From: Yamagishiella unicocca
Lineage: Eukaryota > Chlorophyta > Chlorophyceae > Chlamydomonadales > Volvocaceae
DNA length: 64,000 bases
Reading direction: 5' to 3'
Assembly (NCBI GenBank): GCA_003116995.1
Contig: BDSL01000047.1
Location: 1 to 64,000 of the forward strand
This document shows, one piece after another, positions 10,928-22,200 of the stretch. The notes under the pieces were generated by a model. It was not told the DNA's origin. It did no database searches and saw only the letters and a list, made by a program, of their open reading frames with translations. Position 1 is the stretch's first letter. Every line of letters starts with the position of its first letter. Both the position numbers and the translations under genes were made by a program.

Positions 10928-12152
10928 TCAGTGGTCGGTTTGGTGCTCCCGGAGTTGCTTGCTCTGCGCATTCCAATAGTCCCTCTCAGCCTGTGACAGC
11001 TGCCGCCACTTCAAGGCAATTTGTTTGGTGTGCTCATGCGGCAGGGAGCTCTGTCCAGCTGCCGCTGCTTCTGCCTTCTGCGACTGCGTAAACAACATGT
11101 ACCCGTTGGGTACCTGCTTTGGCTTCGCCGCTTGGCCATCCACGTTCTTCTTCCTTGCACCCGCTCCTCTCTCTTTTACCGCAATCGTGCCCGCCGCTGC
11201 CTCCAACGCGGTGTCGGAGCCTCCCGCCATGGCAGCTGTCTCCTCGCCGGTCCCCCTGCCCGCCGCTGCCTCCCCCACGAGAACAACTCTGGGGGCCTAT
11301 CTTACTTTGAGCCCTTCTTGCCAAGACATATTTCCTTGGCCAGTTCGTACTCATGCATAAACTCCTCCACAGCTGAGACAGCGGGCTCGTCCGAGGCGGT
11401 CGGCAGTGTCAGGCGGTTGGTTTTGTCCAATTTCACGATAGCGCTGCGCACTCCCTCAAGCGTTTTGAAGCCAACCTGTGCAAGTACAACATCCTTGTTA
11501 TATGCATTCCATGGGGAAGATAATGTTCATTGTAATTATGGACCCTGCTTGTACCTTCTCCTCTGCGAGCTGCTTGAACAGGACTCCTGCGAGGGCACCA
11601 AGCTCCCTGCCGAAGGTCTTCCCCATGTCGACGTCCTTTTTCTGGCATAGAGCCTGCAACGCACGGGCATGTAACAGGCTGTCAATAACCGTTTGATTCG
11701 TTGCCAAACACACTCGTGCCGTCCAAAACCCTGGCCCTCCTTCCCCCCACACTCCAGACCGCAAAACATGTTCCCTCACGCTCCCCCTCGCTCCCCCAAA
11801 CACATTTCATTCCATATTTCATTTGTGCCCTGTGCAGTACCAACCAAGAGCTTGTTGAGCTGTGAGTCGTAGGTCCTCTTTGTGTTCGGCTTCCCGGACA
11901 CCTTCGTGCGTTCCGCGAGATCCGCTCGCGCGTCGGAGTCATAGGCAAACCTGCATACACAGGATGACTTTTTATTACCATTGTTAATTGGGCGGGGCTT
12001 CTGGGTTGAGTGCGCGCGCCATGGTTGAACGGCTACATCCATCTTTCTTACCGCTTTTTCTGTTCACCATTAGCATCCTCCAACAAAACTTCTTCTCCAT
12101 TATCCAATGCGTTATCCCACTCGCGTTCCAAGGCGCGAGCCGCTCCCGCCAT
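10928..12152 (-). CDS. HMG-box protein, 278 residues, five exons
   Basis: Exons are 12052-12152, 11845-11950, 11555-11653, 11306-11475 and 10928-11288; all five join in phase. Most donors are good (GTAAGA, GTACAA, GTAAGA); the second intron uses the weaker GTTGGT. The start is MAGAARALEREWDNALDNGE. Residues 215-273 form a divergent HMG box: KPKQVPNGYMLF, then KQIALKWRQLSQAERDYW. HMG boxes bend DNA, so the product is probably a nuclear chromatin or mitochondrial-nucleoid protein. The first 150 residues (for example GKTFGRELGALAGVLFKQLA) match no domain I recognise. The stop codon lies two bases from a 64-bp repeat array that must form the 3'UTR. No transit peptide is obvious. Confidence 0.85.
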
Positions 12153-12392
12153 CGGAGCGTTTACCTTGCGCGAGTCCCCTTACTTTGCGTGAGATACTTT
12201 TATGTTAACCGAGTATACTACAATGTCTTGACAAAGTGTCCTGCTGTCAGTCAAAGTCAGACCTATGCCTAAACGCGAACCTAAAAGGCGCAATTCTTTG
12301 TCCATAGGTTCGTCGTGAAAAGTCTTACTTATAACACTTGTAGACCATGCGAATACTTCAGTTTTTGCGTGTTTATGACAGCTCAGATGGCC

Positions 12393-12425
12393 GGCGGACC
12401 TGAAGGCACATAAATCAGGTCCGCC
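12393..12425. repeat. Perfect 11-bp inverted repeat
   Basis: GGCGGACCTGA, an 11-nt spacer, then TCAGGTCCGCC. A further related arm (GGTCCGCCGG) follows at about 12428-12470, so this may be the end of a foldback or MITE-like element. Confidence 0.7.
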
Positions 12426-12482
12426 TTCGGTCCGCCGGTCGTACAATCCGGGTCCGCCGGACCCTGTTTATGGCCCACATAC

Positions 12483-13108
12483 ATATGCCCGTATATTGCT
12501 GCATGCTGTACGGCAAATCACCTTACAAACTGTAACGACCTGCACCTGCATGTCTGGATGCACTGCGAACGGACCCGGTGGGCGTGTGCTTATGGTGGAA
12601 GCTCAGGTGAATCCGCGGCAAGGCAGTCGCCTAGAGGCCGTGCGTCGGGCATGGCTGTTGTATTGTAGCTTACAGTAAAAACCTATGAAGCCGCGCCAGC
12701 GTGCCCCTGGCGCTCGCGTGGACCTCAGAAAGCGCATTGTCAGCACAAGATGCCAATCGCCTTGCGTCGCAGTCCCCAGTGAAGTCAACATTAGGTGGTA
12801 AAGTATCCATCACATCCGGAATGCCACAATGGCATAACGTCAACGTCGCAACCGCCCAATCGAACCTCTTCTAGCCTAGCAGCCCTTGCAGCACTACCTG
12901 GTCGCCGTCACGTCCCCTGCAACATCGCCTCCCGCACCCGCCACCACATCAGCTACCAGGCGGAAGGCGCCCACCACGTCTTAGCATCATGCTAGTGCAT
13001 CTAAGTGTCCAGCAAGCCGGCCGCTGTAGGGGCTGCAGCATCGCTGCCAGCCCGCAGACCCACATCGGTTGCACGGACGACACGCACATGCACATGCACG
13101 CCCCTGGC
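12483..13108 (+). repeat. Dispersed repeat, copy 2
   Basis: Same orientation as the copy at 940-1625. The last 230 bp are almost identical to it, the first 400 bp diverged. Confidence 0.75.
12670..12674 (-). terminator. Possible TGTAA polyadenylation signal (coiled-coil gene)
   Basis: TGTAA on the minus strand about 600 nt past the stop at 13270, inside the dispersed repeat. Chance occurrence is possible. Confidence 0.2.
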
Positions 13109-13130
13109 ACTACTGCTGGCCTACAGCGCT

Positions 13131-13190
13131 AATACCAATAGCTAACACCACAGCTAACACCACAGCTAACACCAATAGCTAACACCACAG
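13131..13190 (+). repeat. Short tandem repeat GCTAACACCACA
   Basis: Four to five 12-16 bp units of GCTAACACCACA, with an interspersed AATA variant. Confidence 0.85.
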
Positions 13191-13269
13191 ACGCCCCCAC
13201 ACATACTGGCATCCCAGGTAGCGAAGCGGAATGCGCACAACGCCTCGCCACCGCTCCTATCAGTCCTCA

Positions 13270-16200
13270 TTACTCGTCGTCGTCATCGTCCTCCTCCTCC
13301 AAGGCCGCAAGAGTACGGCTCCCTGCCCGCGCGCCTCCGGCCGCACCGCCGCCGCCGCCCGCCGCCGCTGCGGCCGCCGCGCCTCGCAGCTGGTCCAACG
13401 TTCCCAGCAGCATCGACGGCGGCGGCGACGGCTCCTGGTCATCGCAGTGCATCACCGCGTCGTCGTCAGTGCCGAAGTCGCCGCCACCCGTGGTGCTGGT
13501 GCAGCTCTTGGGTGTACTGACGCCGGCGGCAGTCGACGGCGGGGTCCTCGCCACCACCGGCGGGGCGGCCGGGTGCAGCGCCAGCGGCCGCGCCGGGCTG
13601 AAAGCAACCGCATCATCCGCCGGCGGCGCTGCGGCCTTCGCCGGGGGCGACATGGCCAGGGAAGGCAGCTCGCCGTTGACGCCGGCGGACGGCTGTCGGC
13701 TGTGGGCACCGACGCGCCGCGCCGTCTGCCAGCCGCCGCCGCCGGCGGCGCTGCGGAAGGTGGACGTCAAAGCGCGCGTGGAGCCCAGGTTGCACATGCC
13801 GTCGATACTGTCGTACATGCCGTACAGCACGTCGGCCGGCGCCGCTTGGCTGTCGATACGGAGCTCCGGCGGCCGGAGGCCGCCACCGCCGCGTTCCGCC
13901 ACCGCTGCGACGGGACCCTCGCCCCGTTCCGCTGCCGCCTGTGCCCGCGGTGGCAGCGGCAGCATGCCGATGTCCGGGCCGCCGCCGCCGTGCTCCGTCG
14001 CGCGCGTCGTCGCTGCGGCACCGGCCGGCACTGGATCTGGATCCTGCGGGCAGCGCTGACGCGCGACAGCGTCATCGCCAGCCGCCTCAGCTCCCATGGT
14101 ATGTGCGACGTCACCTCCCGTGCTACGCGTGTTCACCGGCCCCTGCGAGGAGGCGGCTCCGCTGCTGCCCGGGCGCGCGACCCGGGACGCGGCCACATGA
14201 TGGGGCTCATGTCGTTCCCCGTTAACCCGCGTGCTGGCTGCACCGCCGCCGTTGCTGCCGCTGCTGCAGCCGCTGCTGGAGCCCACACCGCCAACCGCGG
14301 CCGGCGCGTTTGTGTCGGCACCGCTGCCGTGCGCTCCCGTCTCGGACTGCAACTGCGCAGGGAGGTCAGGCAGGAGCGGCGCTGCTGCGTCGGCGGCGGA
14401 GGGCGGCTTGCTGCCGCCAAACAGCTGCTGCGCAATGCGGCGGACGTTGGGCCCCGAGGAGGGGCTGCCGCTGGCGCTGTTGCTGCCGCTCTTGCCACCA
14501 CTCCCGGGCCCGCCACTTGCGCGTGTGGACGCGACCCTGCGTCATGAAGCGGAGTAGCAGCAAGTAGAGATGTGTGTCGAGTCAGACCGGGGCGCGTTAT
14601 GCATGGGCGCCGAGCGCTCGGCCCCCCTTCCCTAAATCAGCACGAAGTGCGCCAACCCCATGAGCATCAGGAGGCTGATACGCAACATACGCAGCTGGTA
14701 GTCGATGTGGCGCGCGCAAAACGGTGTTCGCACGCGTGTGCCGCCGCAGTCGCACCACCACCCCTTCTCACCTCTTTGCAATAACGGGACTGTCCGGACC
14801 TGTGGAGGTGTCTGCTTTGCGCCGCTTCTGTCCGGCCTGACTGTCAGCCTGCTGCTGCTGTCTGTCTTGGAAACCACTCGAGCTGCTCTTACGCTGCTGG
14901 TTCACTGTCTGCTCCTGTTGCTGGTGGCACCCCTTCTGGGTCTGCGTCTGCTCTCCCTGGAGCCGCTGCTGTGTCTGTTTACTCGGGTTCCGGTTTTGCT
15001 GCCGCTGGGCCCGCTGCTGCTGTTGCTGGGTCTGCTGTTGTTGGCTCTGCTGCTGCTGTGTCTCTTGTTTCTGCGTCGGTGACTCCCCTGGGTCATTCCT
15101 GTCGACAGCCGCCCGGTCCGCGGCCTGCATTCCTAGCTGCCTGTCTTGCTGCTGCTCTTGTACATGACTCCGGCCCGACGCCAGCACCTCCTCGCCTCCT
15201 GTCCTAGCACATCCGCCCCCCAGCGCAATGCCATTTCGCGTCGCCTGACCGTCAACAGCCCTTCCTGTGCCCCACTCGCCAGCCTCTTCCACTTGCCGCG
15301 ACCCGCCCTCCTCCTGCTCAAACGCCGCCTGCCCCGCTCCCGCCGGCGGCGTCACTACCGCGTCCTCATATACCGCGCCGGGCCCGCAGACCTGTCCCTG
15401 GCACAGCCCCACGCGGCTGCTGCTGACGCCTCCACCCCCACCGTCGCGGGCGCGCCAAGGCAGCGACTCCTGCAGGCTCGCTCTCAGCAGCTCCAGCCGG
15501 TCCCGCTCCGCGTCTAGCTGCCGCATGCGCCGCCGCAACGAGTCCAGCGTCAGTGACGCCTCCAAGCCGTACTCCAGCTGGGCGGCTGTGCGCCCGATGG
15601 GGCCGGCACCGGCGGCCTGGGGGGCGTCGGCCGCGCCGCCGCAGCTGGCGGCCCCCACGCCGTCCAGGAAGCCGTCGGTTGATGCGTCTGTGCGGCGAGG
15701 TGGACGGGGATGTTGTAAACACCGTTTTAGGCGACGGGGCAGGATAGTTGACGCATGGCGAGGGGGGGGGGCGCTATTGGGGTTTATGGGATGCTGCCGG
15801 GTGGTCGCTCCAGATGGTGAAAGGGACGTGGTGACACGGCATAGGGCCCGCGGGGTGAGATGGCATAAGGCCCATGTGCAGGGGCGGGACGGGGGAGGAG
15901 GAACACGCCAGCAATCGCCTCACGGTCGCGGCAGCGGGGTTGGGGTGGTGGTGGTGGTGCATCCCGGCACCACTACCAGCTGGCTGGCCTGCGGTGTGTG
16001 CCTCCGCCACCTGTACTCAGCACACCCTAGCTGCAGCAGCACCTACACAACGCATCCAGCCGAAAGCGCCGCACCGGCCCGCCTCAACCCCACGCCGCGC
16101 CTACGCCGCCTTACCCCCAGAAACGCCTGGACGTGCCGCAGGATCCGCGCCCGCCCCATCAGGATCCATGTGCGCAGCACTAGAGCACCCAGCCGCCCCC

Positions 16201-19200
16201 GGCACCTGCTGCTGCTGGAGGCCTTCCGGCCCGCCACCCGAGGACCGCAAGCGGCCAGACAGCCGGCTGGCGGCGCTCACGAACTCCCCCTCGTCGCCGT
16301 CAGCGGGGGCGGAGGAGCCGGCGCCTCCGCTGCCGCCTCCGCTGCCGCCTCCGCTGCCGCCTCCGCTGCCGCCTCCGCTGCCCCAGTCGCCTGCGGCGGC
16401 CGCCGCGCCTCCCGTGCTGCCCACGCTGCTGCTACGATCCGGGCTGAGGGCGAAGGCCCAGGCGCGGGGGCCGCTGCGGTTGACGACTGGCGAGGCGGCG
16501 GCAGGGGCCGGTTCCGAGGGGAGGGGCTGGCGCTCCCCTAGCGCCTCCTCCGCGGCGGGTGCGTCCTCTACAGTGGTGCGCCGGCTCATGGCCAGGCTCT
16601 CCTACGCGACAGCCCGGCACAAGGGAAGCGCGCGGCAAGGAGCGCGGGGTAAAATGAGGGGTGGAAAACACACACCCGCAACGTTCCGCAGAGCCGCCGT
16701 GACCGAAGGGACGACGGGAGAGAACCGGGATGTAGGGGACACGAGGGCAGGTGCGGGGTGAGGGGGGCGGCAGGCCGATGGCAAGTCCCTCCCACGGCGT
16801 AACGCACGTGACGCGTAAAGCACGTGACGCGTAAAGCACGTGACGCGTAAAGCACGTGACGCGGCATCGCGCTGCGCCTGCATCCACTCCAGCCCTGCCC
16901 CTTACCCTGCCCACTCGCAGGATCGGCCCACGAATGCGTCGCCCCGCGGGTTCCTCTCAACGCGTCTTTCCTCATGCCGCCCACTCCCCAAACACCTATC
17001 CAGCATGCATCTCAAACCGCCTGTCCTAAACGGTCTTCCTCGCATCCACGGGCCTTCCTCGAAACCCCCCAAACACCCACACACACCCACACACACCTTG
17101 AGCGCCGTCACGCTGAGGTCGCCCGTCAGGTCCAGCAGCGACCGCCACAGCGGCTGCGGCTCCTCCTCCGCCACTGCGGCTGCAGGCCGGTGTGGCGGCG
17201 ACCGCACGATCGCCGACAGGCTCAGCACCTCGCCGCCCGACTCGCACGCTCCGGAACCGGAGCCCGCTGCATCATCGCCGCTCAGCGCCAATGCGACGTG
17301 TACAGGGCCGGTGAGCTCCGGGACTGGCTTGTCGGTGCTGCTTCTCCGCCGCTCCGGGACGTCTAGGATCCCGCCGCCGAGTTGCGCCTGGATCACCTAG
17401 CAGCGTGGTTGTGGTGGGTGACGATGGAGGTGGGGCTTAGTTGGTTACCGCAGCCGTCACCTTGGTTCCCCGTCCCTAAGGGGCTGGACTGGGGTGGTGG
17501 TCCCGCGGCCCCCCCGATGGTGCTGGGGCTGGACCACCAACTCCCGCCCACAGCAGCGGCGTCATACTCTACGGGCACTTCGTTGCCAGTTACGACGCGC
17601 CTTCGCCGCCGCCAGCCCCTGTGGTCCGAGTCTTTGCGGGGCGCGCACGCTTGTGGCGTTACTGCAGTTGGGTAGTGCGGCAGGGCTCTGTGCGGTCGAC
17701 TCAGGCAGTGGCACGAGGCGCACCGCACCTGCAGCACGGTGTCCATCCGGTCGTTCTCTTCCTCGAGCTCCAAGATACGCGAGTCACGCAGCTCCAGGCC
17801 GCCGCGCAGCGACATCGCCTGGGGGGGGGGGGTCGAGGAAGACCCGTGGATGTCAGGAAAAACCGTCTAGGGCAGACGTTTTGAGATGCATGCTGGAGAA
17901 CTGGGTTGAGGATACGGAAGACTGGGCGGGGGGGAGGGGAGGGAGCGGGGCGGGGGAGTCGGGCTCGGGTTCGTGCGCGGCGGGCTGGGCTGCGGGCTTT
18001 CCGCAGGAGCTTGCCTGCATCCGGTGCGTTGCGTGCCGGGTGCTGGCGCGCGGAAGCTGTGGCAAGGTTCAAGCTGGGCATGGCCTGATTTGGCAGGTGC
18101 AGTAGCAAGTGCAACGCAACGCAGGCGCAGCGGGCAAGCTGGCACGGTGACGGCTGTGACGGCTGGCGTGTACGGACCGGGAGTGGGGAGCTGGCGTGTA
18201 TGGACCGGGAGTGGGGAGCTGGCGCCGCCGGCGGGGGCGCCGCCGTTGGCGGTGACGGCGTGCGTGTCCACCGCCGCCGCCGAGACCACCGCCAGCTCGT
18301 GCAGCCGAGGCTGGACGTCCCAGCACGTGCAGGAGGACGAGGACGCATGGGCACGTACATTGGGCGGCAGGGCGGGCGCCGCCTGCGCCCACCCCTGCAG
18401 CCCTCCTGCACCCACCCAGCCTCTTCCTCCCGGCATCCAACCGACCCCGCACACGCCACGCTCCACAACCGTCGCACTTGACCCCGCCCCCTCCCCCCGC
18501 CCCCACCTGCTCGCTCATGGCCCGCTTGAGCCCCTCGTTGGCCTCTCGGGCGATCTGCAGCTCCTGCTGCAACGTGCGCAGCTCCCTGAGGGTTGGGTTC
18601 GGGCATGCGTGGGGCTCAGGGGGTGCGGATCTGGAGGTGCGGATCTGCGGGTGCGGATCTGGGTACACGAACCTAGGTATACGGATCTGGGTATAGGAAT
18701 CTGGGTATACGGATCTGGGGGTGCGGATCTGGGTATACGGATCTGGGGGTGCGGAGTCAACGATCGACACCTAAGCAATGCCGAGGCTGGGGGGATGTAG
18801 GGGCGCTGTGAGGTGAGGCGACATCGGGGAGGGCAAGAGGCTCCGCGGGCGGCGCCAAGGTCCAGGGAGGATTCAGGAGGTCTGCCGTCCGCCAAGCCGA
18901 GCTGCTGTCGCCTCTCAGCCCTTCCACCCAGTCTACCCGCCCACCCGCCTCCCCGGCCCCCTACGATGGGGGTTGGGGTGGGCTGACACCAATAGCGGCG
19001 GCAGCGGCAGGAGCGGCAGTGGCGGCAGCAACGGCAGCGGCGCATGCTGGGGCGCGCCACATGTACATACATCGAAACGGGGGGCTGGCCAATGAGCGAT
19101 ACGCCCTCTTGCGGGGCGCTGGGAGCTCCGTCCACGAGCAGCAGGCAGCTGCAGGTATCCTGGGCAGGTATCGGCCACTGTTGCACCGGCGGATGTGCCA

Positions 19201-22200
19201 CCCCTGCCGTCTCCCAGGTCCCGCCGCCCCAATCACTCACTCCGCATGCCCCGCCAGCATGCCTTGTATCTGCTGCTGCTGCCGCCGCACCGTGGCCTCC
19301 GCCACCTGCGCCTCGTGCTCCGCCTGGTTGGCCCGCGCCTGAGCCATCTGCGCCCAAACGTAGGAGGCGGGGAGGCACACGGATGGTCGTGTGAGAGAAC
19401 ACACCCGCGCACAGCTGTTTGCCTGCCTGTTGTTTGCGGGGGGGCGGCTCCCGCGCTAGTCACCGCCTCCTGGCGACGAATGACGGCCAAGCTTCACGTG
19501 GCAGGCCGCGACATTCGGCAACGTCGCTTGGCTGGGCTGGGGTTTTGTTTCCTTGGCTATTTTTGCGGCTTGGCTGCACGTTAACGCACACGCGGCTTGG
19601 CGGTACATCCCGGTCGCGACATTCGGTAGCGTCACTGGGCTGGGCTGGGATTCAGTCTTTCCCATTGTTGTTGTGTACAAGCAGCACGCAATTTCACTCA
19701 ATTCCACGCAATTCCACGCAATTTCACGCGCTCCAGTGTTCTCAATTTCACGCGCTTCGGTGAACATGAGTGAGTGCCATGTATGCCTCGAGGTGAAGAC
19801 CAAGGAGCAATAGGAGTGCCGTGGCGGAACCAGCGGCGATCGAGCAGCAACGTGCGAGGTTGAAGGCAGGCCGGGAACCTTTCCTTGCGGCAAGCCTGAC
19901 CCTGCGCACACTGCTAAGCACCCACCCACCCGCCCATGTGGTGATCCTCTTTCGTCCCTCTGTCGGCCTACTGGGTCGGTCCAAACGTGTCCTTGCCACC
20001 CACCCACCTTGGTCCTGACCGCCTCATCCGCCCGCTGCCCCTGCACCGCTGCCACCTCTCGCTCCGCCGCGTGTCGCCCCCGCAGGGCGGCATCCCGCTG
20101 TGCGGACAGCTCCGCGATCTGGGGGGCGGTGGCGAGTGGGGAACGGCGGGTGACGATCAGGGGGCTGCCGCGATCAACACCGGCACGGAGGGGTCCGCAG
20201 GAGTGGGGTGTTGGCGACAAGAAAACGCAAAGCCTGGAGGGGCTTGCGCGGGGCAGCAGCCGCCCTAGGGTAAGGCACCCTGCCGGGTCACCACCAATGC
20301 CTGCCGCCGCCGTCCCAACCCATGCCCAGGCTTCCTATAACCCAGTTTCCAGACTACCCAGTTGTGCTGAAGGTCCCGCCCGCCGCCACCAGGGACGAAG
20401 CCCCACTTCCCCCCTCACCCCCACACTCCGACAGCTGCAAGGCGGCGTGGATGTTGCGCCTGCTGCCCCGCCGTTCGTGCCTTCCCCCGGCTACTCCCTT
20501 CGCCCGCCCGCTGTTTCGCTCCCTCGTCCCCAGGGCCCCGCCACATACACCACCACCACCCCTTCCGGCACCCCACCCCCCCTTTATGCCACCTCCCCTC
20601 TTTCGGCAGTGCGCGCGCGTCCCGGTGTCCGAAGGCTACGCACCCACTACATTCCCCCTGTCGCGTTACCAGTCCTTGTTTTGTAACCCCCCTTTTGGCA
20701 GGGGTCGTGCCCCCGGGTTCCCTCGCTAGCCCTCCCCCCCCCCCCGGCACGCGACGCACCATAGTGGTGGCCTCGTCCCTGGTGGTCTGCAGCTCCGCCT
20801 CCAGCTGCCGCTTCTCCACCTCCGCCTGCGCCCGTTCGCCCTCCTCCTCGCGCAGCTAAGGGCACCCGGGAGGAAGGGGGGTTGGGTTGCGAATAAAGAA
20901 CCGTTTACTCGACGTGGGAAGTGTAGCTGGCAAATAGGAGGAAGGCGGGAGCGAGAGGGGAGGAGGAAGGGGGGAGGGGATGCCACGGGGATGCCGCGGG
21001 CAGGGGGGAGGGCAGCGGGGAGACCCGTGAAAACGACATAGGGGGCAGAGAGGGAGAGAGAGAGTTACTGGCAGAACGACCCCATGACGGCTGCGGCGGC
21101 GCGGTTGGGGAGTCGTTGGGGGCCGCGGTGGGGGGCCAAGTCGGTGTGACGAAGTGCAGACGATGATGAGGGACACGGGAACGGGGAACTGGTTGCAGGT
21201 GGGTGGACCAAGCGCTATCGCCGGCTCAGCGCTGGCCGCCTGCCCCTGGCAGCCACCGACACCCCACCCCGCGCCCCATGCCGCGCGCACCCTGGCCGCC
21301 AGCTCCGCCAGCTTCTGCTTGAGGTCATCCTTGACGGACTTGACCGCCCGGGCGTCCAGCAGCCGCACACCCAACACTTGCAGCGGCAGCACCTGGGGGT
21401 GCGGGTGACCGGACGAAGCTAAGGAGGTGCAGCCACGTATGGGGTGAGGGTGAGCGTGAGGGAGGTCGACCGCGGGGCCTTTCGCAGTGGATTGTTGTGT
21501 GTTGATGAGAGAACGCCCGTGGTGGTAGGTGGGGGGGATGAGGGAGAGGAGAGGGGGGGGGGACGAGAAGACGTGGCATGTGTAGGGAATGGAGCTCACG
21601 CCAGCATCTAGTCGTGCGAGGCAGACAACCCCTCCCTGCTACTCCTCACACACACACGCCGGTGCTGGAGCTCGCCTCTGCCTCCAGCGCGCAACCGCGG
21701 CTTCCCATCCTCACGCAACAGCGGCGGCGGTCACTGCCATCTCCCCCCCCCCGGGTCTTCCTCGAACCCCCCCCCCCGGTATCCCGTCTCCTCGCCTGCT
21801 AGCCTTGCCCCTGTCCCGCATCTTCACGCCCCATATTTTCTCACTTCCTCCCTCCGTCATACAGGCCTCCGCCGTACAACGCCGTACGCCGCCGTACCAG
21901 CCCGCGTCCCCGTCTCCCCGTATATCCGTCCTCCCCTTTCCTGCCTCCGCCTCTTTCGCCGCGCCGCTGGGGCCTCTTCGTTGCTTTGACCCCTGTCCAC
22001 CCGCTCCGCGCCTGGATGTTGTTCCTAACGCCCCCTGCTGCCCCTTGCCCGCATGCTTCGCGTCGACCGCCTTCCCCACCCGCTCTGGGCCCTGGTCAGG
22101 TGAGTTCCGCCGCTGGGTTGGGCCTCTGTTCTGGTAGTTTTTTGCTAGTCGTTGCGTTCTTGTCTGCGGGCGTCGGGACCTGCGTCTGGGCTTTCGCGTC

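Larger units (their letters stand above)
12153..13269. other. Intergenic region between HMG-box and coiled-coil genes
   Basis: No exon supported. It contains the HMG-gene promoter side, an 11-bp perfect inverted repeat (12393-12425), the second copy of the dispersed repeat (12483-13108) and a 12-bp tandem repeat (13131-13190). Confidence 0.5.

Noticed and set aside
13231..14547. 438-codon plus-strand frame
   Set aside because: It is antisense to the last exon of the coiled-coil gene, is Arg-rich from GC-rich shadowing, and lacks splice or start support.
14632..14877. Exon ending in a hydrophobic LRISLLMLMGLAHFVLI as the C-terminus of the coiled-coil gene
   Set aside because: Its phase does not fit the donor at 14771, whereas the exon at 14536 does; it is better seen as intron sequence.
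15267..16541. 424-codon plus-strand frame
   Set aside because: Shadow of minus-strand exons 12 and 13; low-complexity with no domain.
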